Assembly (NCBI RefSeq): GCF_003075525.1
Contig: NZ_QDDR01000003.1
Span: 186,001 to 250,000, forward strand
From: Pararhodobacter aggregans
GTDB taxonomy: Bacteria; Pseudomonadota; Alphaproteobacteria; Rhodobacterales; Rhodobacteraceae
Direction of reading: 5' to 3'
Length of the DNA: 64,000 nt
Below, one piece after another: positions 1 to 9,732 of the stretch; the stretch's first letter is position 1; the number at the start of each line of letters is the position of its first letter. A program made the translations under genes and the position numbers. The notes below the pieces were generated by a model. That model ran no database searches and was not told the origin of the DNA. It saw nothing but the letters and a program-made list of their open reading frames with translations.

Positions 1-701
1 GCCGCCCCAGCCTTGGCGCGCTGCGCCACGCCTATGCCGCGCAGGCCCCGGCCGAGGCCCTCCACGAAGCCCCCGCGCCTTTCACCTCTGCCCGGGTCGA
101 GCCCGAACAGGGCCCGGTCGAAACCCCGCTGGGTGCCGCCCGCGCGCAGCTGCATGAAAACTACATCATCGCCCAGACCAAGGACGGGATCGTCATCGTC
201 GACCAGCACGCGGCGCATGAGCGGCTGGTCTATGAGCGGCTGAAGGCACAGGTCGCCGAACACGGCGTCACCGCGCAGGCGCTGCTGATCCCCGAGATCA
301 TCACCCTGTCCATCAGCGACGCCCAGCGCCTGCTGGACCATGCCGGGGACCTGGCGACGCTGGGTCTGGTGCTGGAACCCTTCGGCGAGGGCACGGTCGC
401 CGTCCGCGAAACCCCCGCCGCGCTGGGCAATTGCGACGCGCGGGGGCTGGTGCTGGATATCCTCGATGAACTCGCTGACCTCGGGTCCTCGCAGAAGCTG
501 GGCGCGCGGATTGATGCCGTCCTCAGCCGGATGGCCTGCCACGGCTCCATCCGCTCGGGCCGCCAGATGCGGGCCGAGGAGATGAACGCGCTTCTGCGCG
601 AGATGGAGGCGACGCCGCTGTCCGGGCAGTGCAACCACGGGCGGCCGACTTACGTTGAGCTGAAACTCTCGGATATCGAGAAGCTGTTCGGCCGGCGATG
701 A
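1..701 (+). CDS. mutL: DNA mismatch repair protein MutL, C-terminal part (5' end outside window)
   Basis: The reading frame is open from the window edge and ends in TGA at 699-701, so only the C-terminal region of MutL is present. MutL couples MutS mismatch recognition to downstream strand removal. The visible part contains the DQHA-x2-E-x4-E endonuclease motif ([12 protein letters not shown], codons from about 201). This means it is an endonuclease-type MutL, as expected in bacteria lacking MutH. The tail has the family-typical [11 protein letters not shown] and [13 protein letters not shown] segments. The last residue codons overlap the start of rmuC (ATGA at 698-701), indicating translational coupling of two DNA-maintenance genes. 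The N-terminal ATPase domain lies outside the window, so completeness cannot be judged. Confidence 0.96.
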   Translation, partial: RPSLGALRHAYAAQAPAEALHEAPAPFTSARVEPEQGPVETPLGAARAQLHENYIIAQTKDGIVIVDQHAAHERLVYERLKAQVAEHGVTAQALLIPEIITLSISDAQRLLDHAGDLATLGLVLEPFGEGTVAVRETPAALGNCDARGLVLDILDELADLGSSQKLGARIDAVLSRMACHGSIRSGRQMRAEEMNALLREMEATPLSGQCNHGRPTYVELKLSDIEKLFGRR

Positions 702-1846
702 CCCTCGATCTATCCGATCCCTGGGTTCTGGCGGCGGGCGGCGCCGGGTTCCTCGTCCTCCTCCTGCTGCTGATTCTCCATGCCGCGCTGAAATCCGCGC
801 GCATCGCCGCGCCGATCGCCGGGCAGATGGCGCAGCTGGGTCAGCGGGTGCAGGCGCTTAGCGACGGCCAGCAGCATCTGGCGGGCGGGCTGCACCATGT
901 GTCCGACGCGCAAGCCCGGGCGCAGACGCAGATGCTGGGGCTGATGGAGCAGCGGCTGGCGGACGTAGCCGACACGATGGGCGAGGCGCTGGAAGGCAGC
1001 GCCGTCCGCACCGCGCGCAGCCTCGGCGACCTGCACGCGCGGCTGGAGGCGATCGACAAGGCGCAGGCGAATATCGAGAAGCTGTCGGGCGATGTGCTGT
1101 CCCTGCAGGACATCCTGTCGAACAAGCAGACCCGCGGCGCCTTTGGCGAGATCCAGCTGCATGACATCGTGGCGCAGGCGCTGCCGTCCGACAGCTACAC
1201 GATGCAGGCGACGCTCTCGAACGGGAAGCGCGCCGATTGTCTGGTGCATCTGCCCAAGCCCCCCGGCCCCATCGCCATCGACGCCAAATTCCCGCTGGAA
1301 CCCTACGAGGCCCTACGCGCGGCCGAGACCGAGGGCGAAAAGCAGGAGGCCCGGCGGATGATGCGCGCCGCGATCCGCCACCACATGCGGGCCATCGCCG
1401 AGAAATACATTCTCGAGGGCGAGACGGCCGAGGGGGCGCTGATGTTCCTGCCCTCGGAGGCGGTCTATGCCGAACTGCACGCCAACTTCCCCGATCTGGT
1501 GCGCGAGGGCTTCGGGCTCAGGGTTTGGGTCGTCTCGCCCACCACCTGCATGGCGACGCTCAACACCATGCGGGCGGTGCTGAAGGACGCGCGGATGAAG
1601 GAACAGGCGGGGGCGATCCGGCGGGAGCTGGCGATGCTCTGCCGCGATCTGGACCTGCTGGGCGGGCGGGTCGAGAACCTCGACCGGCACTTCGCGCAGG
1701 CGACAAAGGACGTGGCCGAGATCCGCACCTCGGCCGACCGCGCCACGCGCCGCGCGCGGCGGCTCGACAATTTCGACTTCGAGGAGGTGGCGCCCGAGAG
1801 CCCGCCGCAACGCCTGACCGACCGGCAGCCCGAACGGCTGGGCTGA
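698..1846 (+). CDS. rmuC: DNA recombination protein RmuC
   Basis: This is a 382-residue RmuC-family protein. The family is thought to limit recombination at inverted repeats, and its core is a restriction-endonuclease-like fold. Residues about 8-29 form a hydrophobic membrane anchor, followed by a Gln/Ala-rich coiled coil to about residue 110. The conserved domain then follows, with [13 protein letters not shown], the [15 protein letters not shown] segment and [14 protein letters not shown]. Length and segment order match the family. The ATG overlaps the mutL stop by 4 bases, so the two are probably co-transcribed. The C-terminal 30 residues are low-complexity and charged. The identity is secure, but the exact biochemical activity of RmuC is not established. 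Confidence 0.95.
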   Translation: MTLDLSDPWVLAAGGAGFLVLLLLLILHAALKSARIAAPIAGQMAQLGQRVQALSDGQQHLAGGLHHVSDAQARAQTQMLGLMEQRLADVADTMGEALEGSAVRTARSLGDLHARLEAIDKAQANIEKLSGDVLSLQDILSNKQTRGAFGEIQLHDIVAQALPSDSYTMQATLSNGKRADCLVHLPKPPGPIAIDAKFPLEPYEALRAAETEGEKQEARRMMRAAIRHHMRAIAEKYILEGETAEGALMFLPSEAVYAELHANFPDLVREGFGLRVWVVSPTTCMATLNTMRAVLKDARMKEQAGAIRRELAMLCRDLDLLGGRVENLDRHFAQATKDVAEIRTSADRATRRARRLDNFDFEEVAPESPPQRLTDRQPERLG

Positions 1847-1858
1847 ACCCGCGCAGCG

Positions 1859-1891
1859 AAAAGGGCCGGGGAGCGAACCCCGACCCCTTTG
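1859..1891 (+). terminator. Probable transcription terminator downstream of rmuC
   Basis: Just after the rmuC stop, AAAGGGCCGGGG and CCCCGACCCCTTT form an imperfect hairpin ending in a short T run. Because the downstream gene is convergent, it may serve both strands. The stem has a mismatch or bulge, so this is only a probable terminator. Confidence 0.4.
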
Positions 1892-2018
1892 CCTTCCGAA
1901 GTTTCCCAACCCGGAATGCCCCCGCCGCCCGGCCCCAACCGCCAGACGACAAGGGATCTTCAAATGGGGGACGGGCGGGGATGGACCCCGCCCTGGCATC
2001 GCCGATGCTGGAAGGGTG

Positions 2019-4316
2019 TTACGCCCCGTAAGGCACCCAGACCGTCTTGACCTGCACGGACCGCCGCAGGAACTCCCGCGATTGTCCGGCCGGTCCCGTC
2101 CAGTCGCGCATTCGCGACTCGGCCCAGACGGGTTTGAGGTTGCCGGCCGAAAAGGCCTCGGCCTTGCGGCAGAGGTCGGGGTCGGCAAAGACCCAGAGCG
2201 CCGCCACGTCGTCGTGTTTCGCCAGCGTCTCGGCCAGTTCCCCGCGCGGGCCGGTGACGATGTTGACCACGCCCCCCGGCACGTCCGAGGTATCCAGCAC
2301 CTGATAGAGGTCCAGCGCCGGGACCGGATTGGATTGCGAGGCCACGGCCACGACCCGGTTGCCCATGGCGATGGCGGGCAGGACGGTCGAGACGAAACCC
2401 AGAAGCGGCGCTTCCTCAGGGCAGACAATGCCCATGACGCCGAAGGGTTCCTTCATCGCCAGGGTGACGTTGGGGCCGGTGGTGGAATGGACCTTGCCGT
2501 CGTACTTGTCGGCCCAGGCCGCCCAGTAGAACGCGCGTTCCACGGCCTGCGCGACCTCATCCTTCGGCGCGAAGTCTTTGGCGCGGGCGCTCAGGTTCTC
2601 GGCCAGGAAATAGAGGACCTGCGCGCGGTTGTGGCCGGTGACCTTGGACCAGCCCTTGGCCCCATGCGCCGCCTCGACCGCGTTGCGGATGTCCTTGCGG
2701 CCGCCCAGCGGCACCTGCGCGCCCGCCACGGCATAGGAATAGCCGCCATCGGGCCGCTTCTGCGCCCCGCCGATATAGAGCTTGCGGGTACGGTCCACGG
2801 CATCGCCCGAGGCCTCGCCCGGCAGGGCCGAGACGGCGGCGGGGGCCTTGCGTTCCTTGCCACTGGCCTCGTCCGAGGTCAGGTAGGCCAGCATCCCCTC
2901 GCGCGCGCCCTCACGGCCAAAGCCCGATTCGCGCATCCCGCCGAAGGGGGCGTTGGCGTCGAACATGTTGGTGCCGTTGATCCAGACGACGCCCGCCTTG
3001 ACCTGCGCGGCAATGTCCAGCGCGGTCGTCAGGTTTTCCGACCAGATCGAGGCCGCGAGGCCGTAGCGGGTGTTGTTGGCCAGTTCCACCGCCTCACCGG
3101 GGGTGCGGAAGGTCATCAGCGTGACGACGGGGCCGAAGATCTCCTCGGTATTGGCGATGTTGGCGGCGCCCAGATCGGTCAGCAGCATCGGCGGGCAGAA
3201 GGATCCCGGACCGTTCGGCACCGGCGCCTGATGCAGGATCGCGCCCTGTTGCACGGCCTGATCGACCAGCCCCCGGATGCGTTCAAGCTGCGTGGTGTGA
3301 ACCACGGCGCCGACATCGGTAGACTTGTCCAGCGGATCGCCGACGCGCAGCTTCGCCATGCGGGCTTTCAGCCTGGCGGTGAAGGTCTCGGCCACCTGCT
3401 CCTGCACCAGAATGCGCGATCCCGCGCAACAGACCTCGCCCTGGTTGAACCAGATCGCGTCCACCACGCCCTCGACCGCCGCATCCAGATCGGCCTCGGC
3501 GAAGACGATGAACGGCGACTTGCCGCCCAGTTCCAGCGTCAGCGCCTTGCCGGTCCCGGCGGTCTGCTGGCGGATCAGGCGGCCCACTTCGGTCGAGCCG
3601 GTGAAGGCGATCTTGTCCACGTCCGAGGCGACCAGCGCCGCCCCCGTCCGCCCGTCGCCGGTGACGATGTTGACCACGCCTTTGGGCAGCCCGGCCTCGA
3701 CGCAGAGTTCCGCGAAAAGGAGCGCGGTAAGCGGCGTGAATTCGGCGGGTTTCAGGACCACCGTGTTGCCTGCGGCCAAGGCGGGCGCGACCTTCCACGC
3801 CAGCATCAGCAGGGGGAAGTTCCACGGGATGATCTGCCCGCAGACGCCATGCGGCCGCATCCCCGGGAATTCGTCGGCCAGCAGCTCGGCCCAGCCGGCG
3901 TGGTGATAGAAATGGCGCACCGCCAGCGGCACGTCGATGTCGCGCGATTCGCGGATCGGCTTGCCGTTGTCCAGCGTCTCCAGCACCGCGAACAGCCGCT
4001 CGCGCTTCTGCATCAGCCGGGCCAGCGCATAGAGATGCCGCGCCCGCTGCCCGCCGGACAGCTTCGCCCAGCCCTTGGCGGCGGACCGCGCGGCCTTCAC
4101 CGCCTCGGCCACGTCGGCCTCGGACCCCTGCGCGACCTGCGCCAGCTCCGCCCCGGTGGCGGGGTTGGTGACGGCGAAACTCTCGCCCGGTTTGGTGAAG
4201 GCACCGTTGATGAAATGCCCGAAGGCGCGGCCTTTCAGCCAGTCCATGGCGATGGCGGCGGATTCGGGGGCGGGACCGTAGTCCATCATGGCGAGGGCTT
4301 CCGTGACTGTGGGCAT
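2019..4316 (-). CDS. ALDH16-type two-domain aldehyde dehydrogenase
   Basis: This 765-residue protein oxidises an aldehyde to the acid with NAD(P)+. The N-terminal domain (about 20-500) is a full ALDH with the PWNFP motif, the general base Glu262 in LELGGKSPF and the nucleophile Cys296 in GEVCCAGSR. The C-terminal domain (about 515-765) repeats the coenzyme-binding half (KEPFGVMGIVCPEEAPLLGF, GGVVNIVTG) but has no Cys nucleophile segment. It is therefore a pseudo-ALDH domain, the signature of the ALDH16 family known from vertebrates and marine alphaproteobacteria. The start at 4316 is chosen for the GAGGT ribosome-binding site and the 7-base gap to deoC; an upstream ATG at 4370 lies inside deoC. 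Pairing with deoC suggests acetaldehyde from deoxyribose phosphate as substrate (inference). Confidence 0.88.
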   Translation of the reverse strand: MPTVTEALAMMDYGPAPESAAIAMDWLKGRAFGHFINGAFTKPGESFAVTNPATGAELAQVAQGSEADVAEAVKAARSAAKGWAKLSGGQRARHLYALARLMQKRERLFAVLETLDNGKPIRESRDIDVPLAVRHFYHHAGWAELLADEFPGMRPHGVCGQIIPWNFPLLMLAWKVAPALAAGNTVVLKPAEFTPLTALLFAELCVEAGLPKGVVNIVTGDGRTGAALVASDVDKIAFTGSTEVGRLIRQQTAGTGKALTLELGGKSPFIVFAEADLDAAVEGVVDAIWFNQGEVCCAGSRILVQEQVAETFTARLKARMAKLRVGDPLDKSTDVGAVVHTTQLERIRGLVDQAVQQGAILHQAPVPNGPGSFCPPMLLTDLGAANIANTEEIFGPVVTLMTFRTPGEAVELANNTRYGLAASIWSENLTTALDIAAQVKAGVVWINGTNMFDANAPFGGMRESGFGREGAREGMLAYLTSDEASGKERKAPAAVSALPGEASGDAVDRTRKLYIGGAQKRPDGGYSYAVAGAQVPLGGRKDIRNAVEAAHGAKGWSKVTGHNRAQVLYFLAENLSARAKDFAPKDEVAQAVERAFYWAAWADKYDGKVHSTTGPNVTLAMKEPFGVMGIVCPEEAPLLGFVSTVLPAIAMGNRVVAVASQSNPVPALDLYQVLDTSDVPGGVVNIVTGPRGELAETLAKHDDVAALWVFADPDLCRKAEAFSAGNLKPVWAESRMRDWTGPAGQSREFLRRSVQVKTVWVPYGA

Positions 4317-4323
4317 GGCGACC

Positions 4324-5274
4324 TCAGGCGATGGCGTGGCGGTGCGAGGCGGCATAGCGCCCGGTGACATGGTGTTCCAGCTGGCGCTCGATATCGCCCA
4401 GCATGGACGAGGCGCCGAAGCGGAAGAGGTCGGGCTCCAGCCAGTCGCGGCCCAGCTCCTCCTTCATCAGGATCTGCCAGGACAAAGCGTCCTTGCCGGT
4501 CTTCATGCCGCCCGCAGGTTTGAAGCCGATCTTCACCCCGGTCCGGTCGCCGTAATCGCGCAAGGCCCGCACCATGGTCAGCGACACCGGGATCGTGGCA
4601 TTGACGCCCTCTTTCCCGGTCGAGGTCTTGATGAAATCGGCCCCCGCCTGCATCGCGACCATGGACGCCGCATAGACATTCGACAGGGTGACCAGATCGC
4701 CGGTCGCCAGAATCGCCTTCATATGCGCCGCGCCCGAGGCTTCGCGCATCGCCGCGACCTCGTCGTAAAGCGCGTTCCACTCGCCCTGAAAGACATGGGC
4801 GCGGGTGATGACGATGTCGATCTCGTCGGCGCCCTGATCGGCGGCATAGCGGATCTCGGCCAGCCGCAGGTCCAAGGGCATCAGCCCCGCCGGGAACCCC
4901 GTCGCGACCGAGGCCACCGGGATCCCGCTGTTCGACAGCGCGCGCTTGGCCGCGCCCACCATGGTCGGATAGACGCAGACCGCGCCGGTCTTCGGCATCT
5001 CGGCCAGTCCCAGCCCCTCGGCAATCGAATCGGCCAGCGGGCGGCGGGCCTTGGCGCAGAGCCGCGCCACCCGGTCCTCGGTATCGTCGCCGGCCAGCGT
5101 CGTCAGATCCATGCAGCGAATGGCATTGACCAGCCAAGCCGCCTGATGTTCCTTCTTCACACTGCGCCGCGCCAGCAGGCTGGCCGCCCGACGCTCGGCA
5201 GCGGGGCGGTTGACCTGAACGCGGTCGAACCAGTCTTTCGTCAGCGGCATTCCGGGGTTGCGGTCGTGCGTCAT
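4324..5274 (-). CDS. deoC: Deoxyribose-phosphate aldolase DeoC
   Basis: This 316-residue class I aldolase cleaves 2-deoxy-D-ribose 5-phosphate to acetaldehyde and glyceraldehyde 3-phosphate in deoxynucleoside catabolism. The Schiff-base lysine is Lys216 in FIKTSTGKEG. The second active-site lysine is Lys252 in GFKPAGGMK, and the acidic partner is Asp153 in DEIDIVITRAH. The protein is longer than the roughly 250-residue E. coli enzyme and belongs to the longer eukaryote-like/alphaproteobacterial form, with an N-terminal extension of about 50 residues. The start at 5274 is chosen because upstream codons run into the promoter region. The aldehyde dehydrogenase gene follows 7 bases after the stop, forming a two-gene operon that would dispose of acetaldehyde. 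Confidence 0.95.
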   Translation of the reverse strand: MTHDRNPGMPLTKDWFDRVQVNRPAAERRAASLLARRSVKKEHQAAWLVNAIRCMDLTTLAGDDTEDRVARLCAKARRPLADSIAEGLGLAEMPKTGAVCVYPTMVGAAKRALSNSGIPVASVATGFPAGLMPLDLRLAEIRYAADQGADEIDIVITRAHVFQGEWNALYDEVAAMREASGAAHMKAILATGDLVTLSNVYAASMVAMQAGADFIKTSTGKEGVNATIPVSLTMVRALRDYGDRTGVKIGFKPAGGMKTGKDALSWQILMKEELGRDWLEPDLFRFGASSMLGDIERQLEHHVTGRYAASHRHAIA

Positions 5275-5339
5275 GGGGGGAATCCGGGCTCGGGGAGAAG
5301 CGACACTATGGCATGCTCCGGGTAGCACACAATTCCCTT

Positions 5340-5357
5340 TTGACCAAACGGTCAAAT
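5340..5357. promoter_or_regulatory. TetR-type operator-like palindrome between deoC and the ABC ATPase gene
   Basis: A perfect inverted repeat TTTGACC-AAAC-GGTCAAA lies between the divergent genes. Its 7-base arms and 4-base spacer resemble binding sites of TetR/AcrR regulators. On the minus strand one arm contains TTGACC, a good -35 element for deoC, so a bound regulator would probably block deoC transcription. No TetR gene is adjacent within the window. Confidence 0.5.
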
Positions 5358-5453
5358 TACCTCACGTCGCAAGCGACACCGCGCCCGGCCAAAGAAAATT
5401 GACATTCCCGCGACCCGGGAATACCCAAGCGCAACGGTTGGGATTGCCGAAAA

Positions 5454-6542
<1,089 letters not shown>

Positions 6543-6613
6543 ACACGCCGTTCTTTCCCGCTTAACGCGATTGCGGTAGACTTCTGTCAAAACAAGGACA
6601 GAGCAGGCTTTCC

Positions 6614-8032
6614 ATGGATCTCCGCGCCGGATTCCTCTGGCTGTGCGCCGCATGCCTCCTCCCGATCGACGCGGGCGCCAATGTCGATCGCTCGCCGCGC
6701 CCGCACAGCCGCCCGGTTTCGGGCGGCAGCGTCCTCACGCCGCCGACCCGCGCCGCCACCCCGATCGAGGGCGATGAGCGCGAGACGACGCGCGCGCTGG
6801 CCCGCGGCGCGGTGCTGACCGGGCTTGCTCCGGCCGTCAGCCAGCGCCCGCAGGCCCGGCCCGTTGCGCTGGCCCGCGCCACAAGGGCCAGCGCGCCGGT
6901 CATCACCGCCTCGGGCAATGCCCAGTTCGACCGCTGGCTGGCCGGGTTCCGCAGCCGTGCGCGTCAGGCGGGGATCTCCGAGCCGGTGCTCAACGCCTCG
7001 CTCAACGGCATCCGCCCGAACAGTGAGATCCTCCAGCGCGAGGCGCATCAGCCCGAATTCAGCCGCCCGATCTGGGAATACCTCGACAGCGCCGTGTCGC
7101 AGACCCGCATCGCCAATGGCCAGCGCGCCCTGCGCGAACACCGGCGCCTGCTGGACGAGATCGAGGCCCGCTACAACGTCGACCGCGAGGTGGTGGTGGC
7201 GGTCTGGGGGCTGGAAAGCTCCTTCGGCACGCTCAGGGGCCGCACGGCGATCATCCCGGCGCTGGCCACGCTCGCCATGTCCTCGCGCCGCGCGGATTTC
7301 TACGAGGAACAGCTGATCGGCGCGCTGCGCATCATCCAGTCGGGCGACGTGGACCCCAGCCACATGGTCGGCTCCTGGGCCGGCGCCATGGGGCATACGC
7401 AATTCATCCCGACCAGCTACCTCGCCTATGCGGTGGATTTCCGCGGCGACGGGCGGCGCGACATCTGGTCGGACGACCCGACCGATTCGCTCGCTTCGAC
7501 CGCCGCCTATCTCGCCAGCCACGGCTGGCAGCGCGGCCAGCCCTGGGGGGTCGAGGTGGTGATCCCCCGCAATTTCAACCCGCGCCTCGCCAACACCAGC
7601 CGCAGCGTCGGCGAATGGCGCCAATTGGGGGTCGAACCGCAGCGCGGCGCCACCCTGCCCCGCTCGGGCGAGGCGACGCTCCTGTTCCCGGCCGGCTCGC
7701 GCGGGCCCGCGATCCTCGCCTTCCAGAACTTCCGCACCATCAAGCGCTACAACAACGCCGATGCCTATGCGATCGCCATCGGCCATCTGGCCGACCGGCT
7801 GCGCGGCGGCGGCGGCTTCGTCGGCACCTGGCCGCGCGACGACCGCCCGCTCAGCCGGACCGAGCGCGAGGAACTGCAACGCATCCTCGCCCGGGCGGGC
7901 CATTACGACGGCACCATCGACGGCCGCGTCGGCCAGGGCACGCTCAGCGCGGTGCGCGACTGGCAGGCCCAGAACGGCCTGCCGCCCGACGGCTATGTCT
8001 CGCTCGCGCTCCTGCAAAGGATGAGGCGGTAA
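6614..8032 (+). CDS. Lytic murein transglycosylase, MltB family, with peptidoglycan-binding domain
   Basis: This is a 472-residue exported enzyme that cleaves the MurNAc-GlcNAc bond of peptidoglycan, forming 1,6-anhydro ends. The N-terminus is a signal peptide (FLWLCAACLLPIDAGA), followed by a Pro/Arg-rich linker to about residue 100. The SLT_2 catalytic domain has the acid in VWGLESSFGTL and the family motif GAMGHTQFIPTSYLAYAVDF. The C-terminal 60 residues are a PG_binding_1 domain (LARAGHYDGTIDGRVGQGTL...). The signal peptide contains a cysteine but not at a convincing lipobox, so it is probably periplasmic rather than a lipoprotein. It starts 71 bases after the ABC ATPase stop and may be transcribed with it, though no functional link is evident. 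Confidence 0.93.
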   Translation: MDLRAGFLWLCAACLLPIDAGANVDRSPRPHSRPVSGGSVLTPPTRAATPIEGDERETTRALARGAVLTGLAPAVSQRPQARPVALARATRASAPVITASGNAQFDRWLAGFRSRARQAGISEPVLNASLNGIRPNSEILQREAHQPEFSRPIWEYLDSAVSQTRIANGQRALREHRRLLDEIEARYNVDREVVVAVWGLESSFGTLRGRTAIIPALATLAMSSRRADFYEEQLIGALRIIQSGDVDPSHMVGSWAGAMGHTQFIPTSYLAYAVDFRGDGRRDIWSDDPTDSLASTAAYLASHGWQRGQPWGVEVVIPRNFNPRLANTSRSVGEWRQLGVEPQRGATLPRSGEATLLFPAGSRGPAILAFQNFRTIKRYNNADAYAIAIGHLADRLRGGGGFVGTWPRDDRPLSRTEREELQRILARAGHYDGTIDGRVGQGTLSAVRDWQAQNGLPPDGYVSLALLQRMRR

Positions 8033-8050
8033 GGCAAAGCCCCACCGCCC

Positions 8051-8079
8051 CATCTTTGTTCCGGAAATATCCTCGGGGG
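8051..8079 (+). repeat. Dispersed intergenic repeat, copy A
   Basis: The sequence CATCTTTGTTCCGGAAATATCC followed by a G run matches copies near 17.2, 17.3, 21.8 and 21.85 kb. It sits at the convergent ends of the transglycosylase and aminotransferase genes. The approximate consensus is CATCTTTGTTCNYCAAATATCC then GGGGGT. Confidence 0.75.
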
Positions 8080-8082
8080 TTC

Positions 8083-8109
8083 CTCAAGGGGGTGGAAAAC
8101 CCCCTTGAG
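8083..8109. terminator. Bidirectional hairpin between convergent genes
   Basis: CTCAAGGGGGT and ACCCCCTTGAG form a perfect 11-bp stem with a 5-base loop, directly after repeat copy A. Its place between convergent 3' ends suggests a terminator or mRNA-end stabiliser for both genes, although there is no long T run. Confidence 0.5.
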
Positions 8110-8136
8110 CGGGGGGTGCGGGGGTGAGCGGCGTCT

Positions 8137-8163
8137 CTGAAACGCGCCAGTGGCGCGTTTCAG
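8137..8163. repeat. 27-base perfect palindrome downstream of the aminotransferase gene
   Basis: The arms CTGAAACGCGCCA and TGGCGCGTTTCAG are perfectly complementary around a single G. It lies just beyond the 3' end of the minus-strand aminotransferase gene and could be a terminator or a repetitive extragenic palindrome. Confidence 0.55.
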
Positions 8164-8206
8164 CCGCGAACGCCGCGCGGCCGGACCTTGCCCCCCGCTT
8201 CCTCCG

Positions 8207-9076
8207 TCACGCGCGGACCAGCGTCTCGTAGGTATCCGAGACCTTCCGCGTCAGATCGCCCACCTGGAAATGGAACTCGCCGATCTGCCCCACCGGGGTC
8301 ACTTCGGCCGCGGTGCCGGTCAGCCAGCATTCCGAGAACGAGGACAGCTCCTCGGGCATGATGTGGCGCTCGACCACTTCCAGCCCCATGTCCTTGAGCA
8401 TGCCGATCACCGTCTGCCGGGTGATGCCGTTGAGGAAGGCATCGGCCAGCGGCGTATGCACCACGCCGTCCTTGACGAAGAAGACGTTGGCCCCGGTCGC
8501 CTCGGCCACATAGCCGCGGTAATCCATGAACAAGGCGTCCGAGCAGCCCTTGGCCTCGGCCGCGTGCTTGGACATGGTGCAGATCATGTAGAGGCCGGCA
8601 GCCTTGGCCGCGGTCGGGATCGTTTCGGGCGAGGGGCGCTTCCATTTGGCGATGTCGAGCTTGGCGCCCTGCCACTTCGCGTCGCCGTAATACGCGCCCC
8701 ATTCCCAGCCCGCGACCGCCAGCATCACCGGGTTGCGCGCCGCCGAAACGCCCATGTCCAGCCCCGCCCCGCGCCAGGCGACCGCGCGCACATAGGCGTC
8801 GGTCCAGCCATTGGCCTTGAGCATCGCATATTTGGCTTCCTCGATCTGATCGACCGTATAGGGGATCGTCATGTCCAGGAGGCGCCCGGATTCGATCAGC
8901 CGGGCCGAATGCTCGCGGCTCTTGAAGATCTTGCCGTTGTAGCAGCGCTCGCCCTCGAACACCGACGAGGCGTAGTGCATGGCATGGGTCAGGATGTGGA
9001 CCTTGGCGTCGCGCCAGGGCACCAGCGCCCCGTCCATCCAGATGTATCCGTCTCTGTCGTCATACGCGCCGGCCAT
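8207..9076 (-). CDS. ilvE: Branched-chain amino acid aminotransferase (class IV)
   Basis: This 289-residue PLP-dependent class IV aminotransferase transfers the amino group between glutamate and Val/Leu/Ile 2-oxo acids. Diagnostic parts are YIWMDGALVPWRDAKVHILTHAMHY at the N-terminus, the probable PLP lysine in IPTAAKAAGLYM, and the cofactor and substrate loops GYVAEATGANVFFVKDGVV and LNGITRQTVI. The start at 9076 is preceded by GAGGAGG at a good distance; an in-frame ATG 18 bases upstream lacks a site. It faces petP across a 155-base divergent region. The family also contains D-amino acid and aminodeoxychorismate enzymes. The YSSVFEG-like segment ASSVFEGERCY supports BCAT. Confidence 0.9.
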   Translation of the reverse strand: MAGAYDDRDGYIWMDGALVPWRDAKVHILTHAMHYASSVFEGERCYNGKIFKSREHSARLIESGRLLDMTIPYTVDQIEEAKYAMLKANGWTDAYVRAVAWRGAGLDMGVSAARNPVMLAVAGWEWGAYYGDAKWQGAKLDIAKWKRPSPETIPTAAKAAGLYMICTMSKHAAEAKGCSDALFMDYRGYVAEATGANVFFVKDGVVHTPLADAFLNGITRQTVIGMLKDMGLEVVERHIMPEELSSFSECWLTGTAAEVTPVGQIGEFHFQVGDLTRKVSDTYETLVRA

Positions 9077-9176
9077 CGTCGCCTCCTCAGGCACAGAATT
9101 TTCCGATTGTTGCGCCGGTTACGTTCAAACTGGACATAATCTTGCGTCAACCCGCCGGGTTGCTAACAATTGATTC

Positions 9177-9204
9177 TTGGAAAGTCAACAAGGCTGACAT
9201 AAAC
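9177..9204 (+). promoter_or_regulatory. Possible petP promoter
   Basis: TTGGAA at 9177-9182 and CATAAA at 9198-9203 are separated by 15 bases in an AT-richer stretch upstream of the petP start. The spacing is short for a sigma-70 promoter, so this is weakly supported. Confidence 0.3.
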
Positions 9205-9231
9205 AGGGGCTGACCGGAACGGGAGGCACGG

Positions 9232-9732
9232 ATGGCTGACGGGACCACGGGCGGCGAGAACCTGCTGTTCCTGACCGACGAACAGCTGCGCAAGGGGATC
9301 GAGGCGATGTTCTTCGCCTATCGCGGCTTCACGGCCGATCCCGACCGCATCCTCGATGAACTCGCCTATGGCCGCGCCCATCACCGGGCGCTGCATTTCA
9401 TCAACCGCTCGCGCGGGACCACGGTCAACAACCTGCTGGCCGTGCTGGGCGTGACCAAGCAATCCCTCAACCGCGTGCTGCGCACCCTGATCGAGGACGG
9501 GCTGGTCGAATCGCGCGTCGGGCGCGAGGATCGGCGCGAGAGGCACCTCTACCTCACGCCTGCGGGCGCCGAGCTGGAGCGCCAGCTCTCCGAGGCGCAG
9601 CGGGCGCGGATGCGCGCCGCCTATCGCGCGGCGGGGCCGCAGGCGGTGGCGGGGTTCCGGCAGGTGCTGGAGGCGATGATGGACGACGGGATCCGCGCCC
9701 AGTATCTGGCGCTGAAGGACGGCAAAGCATGA
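9232..9732 (+). CDS. petP: MarR-family transcriptional regulator (PetP-like)
   Basis: This 166-residue winged-helix regulator has a MarR core: the recognition region VTKQSLNRVLRTLIEDGLVESRVGREDRRERHLYLTPAG and flanking dimerisation helices. The stop overlaps the start of the next gene (ATGA at 9729-9732), which encodes an OmpR-type response regulator. A coupled MarR-like/response-regulator pair is the petP-petR arrangement described in Rhodobacter capsulatus, where it is linked to expression of cytochrome bc1. GGGAGG precedes the ATG by 5 bases. The name rests on gene order and protein type. No sensor kinase or pet structural genes are adjacent. Confidence 0.8.
   Translation: MADGTTGGENLLFLTDEQLRKGIEAMFFAYRGFTADPDRILDELAYGRAHHRALHFINRSRGTTVNNLLAVLGVTKQSLNRVLRTLIEDGLVESRVGREDRRERHLYLTPAGAELERQLSEAQRARMRAAYRAAGPQAVAGFRQVLEAMMDDGIRAQYLALKDGKA

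Noticed and set aside
2016-4367. 783-codon plus-strand open frame opposite the ALDH16 gene
   Set aside because: Shadow frame of a well-supported minus-strand enzyme; composition is His/Gly/Arg-rich and there is no domain.
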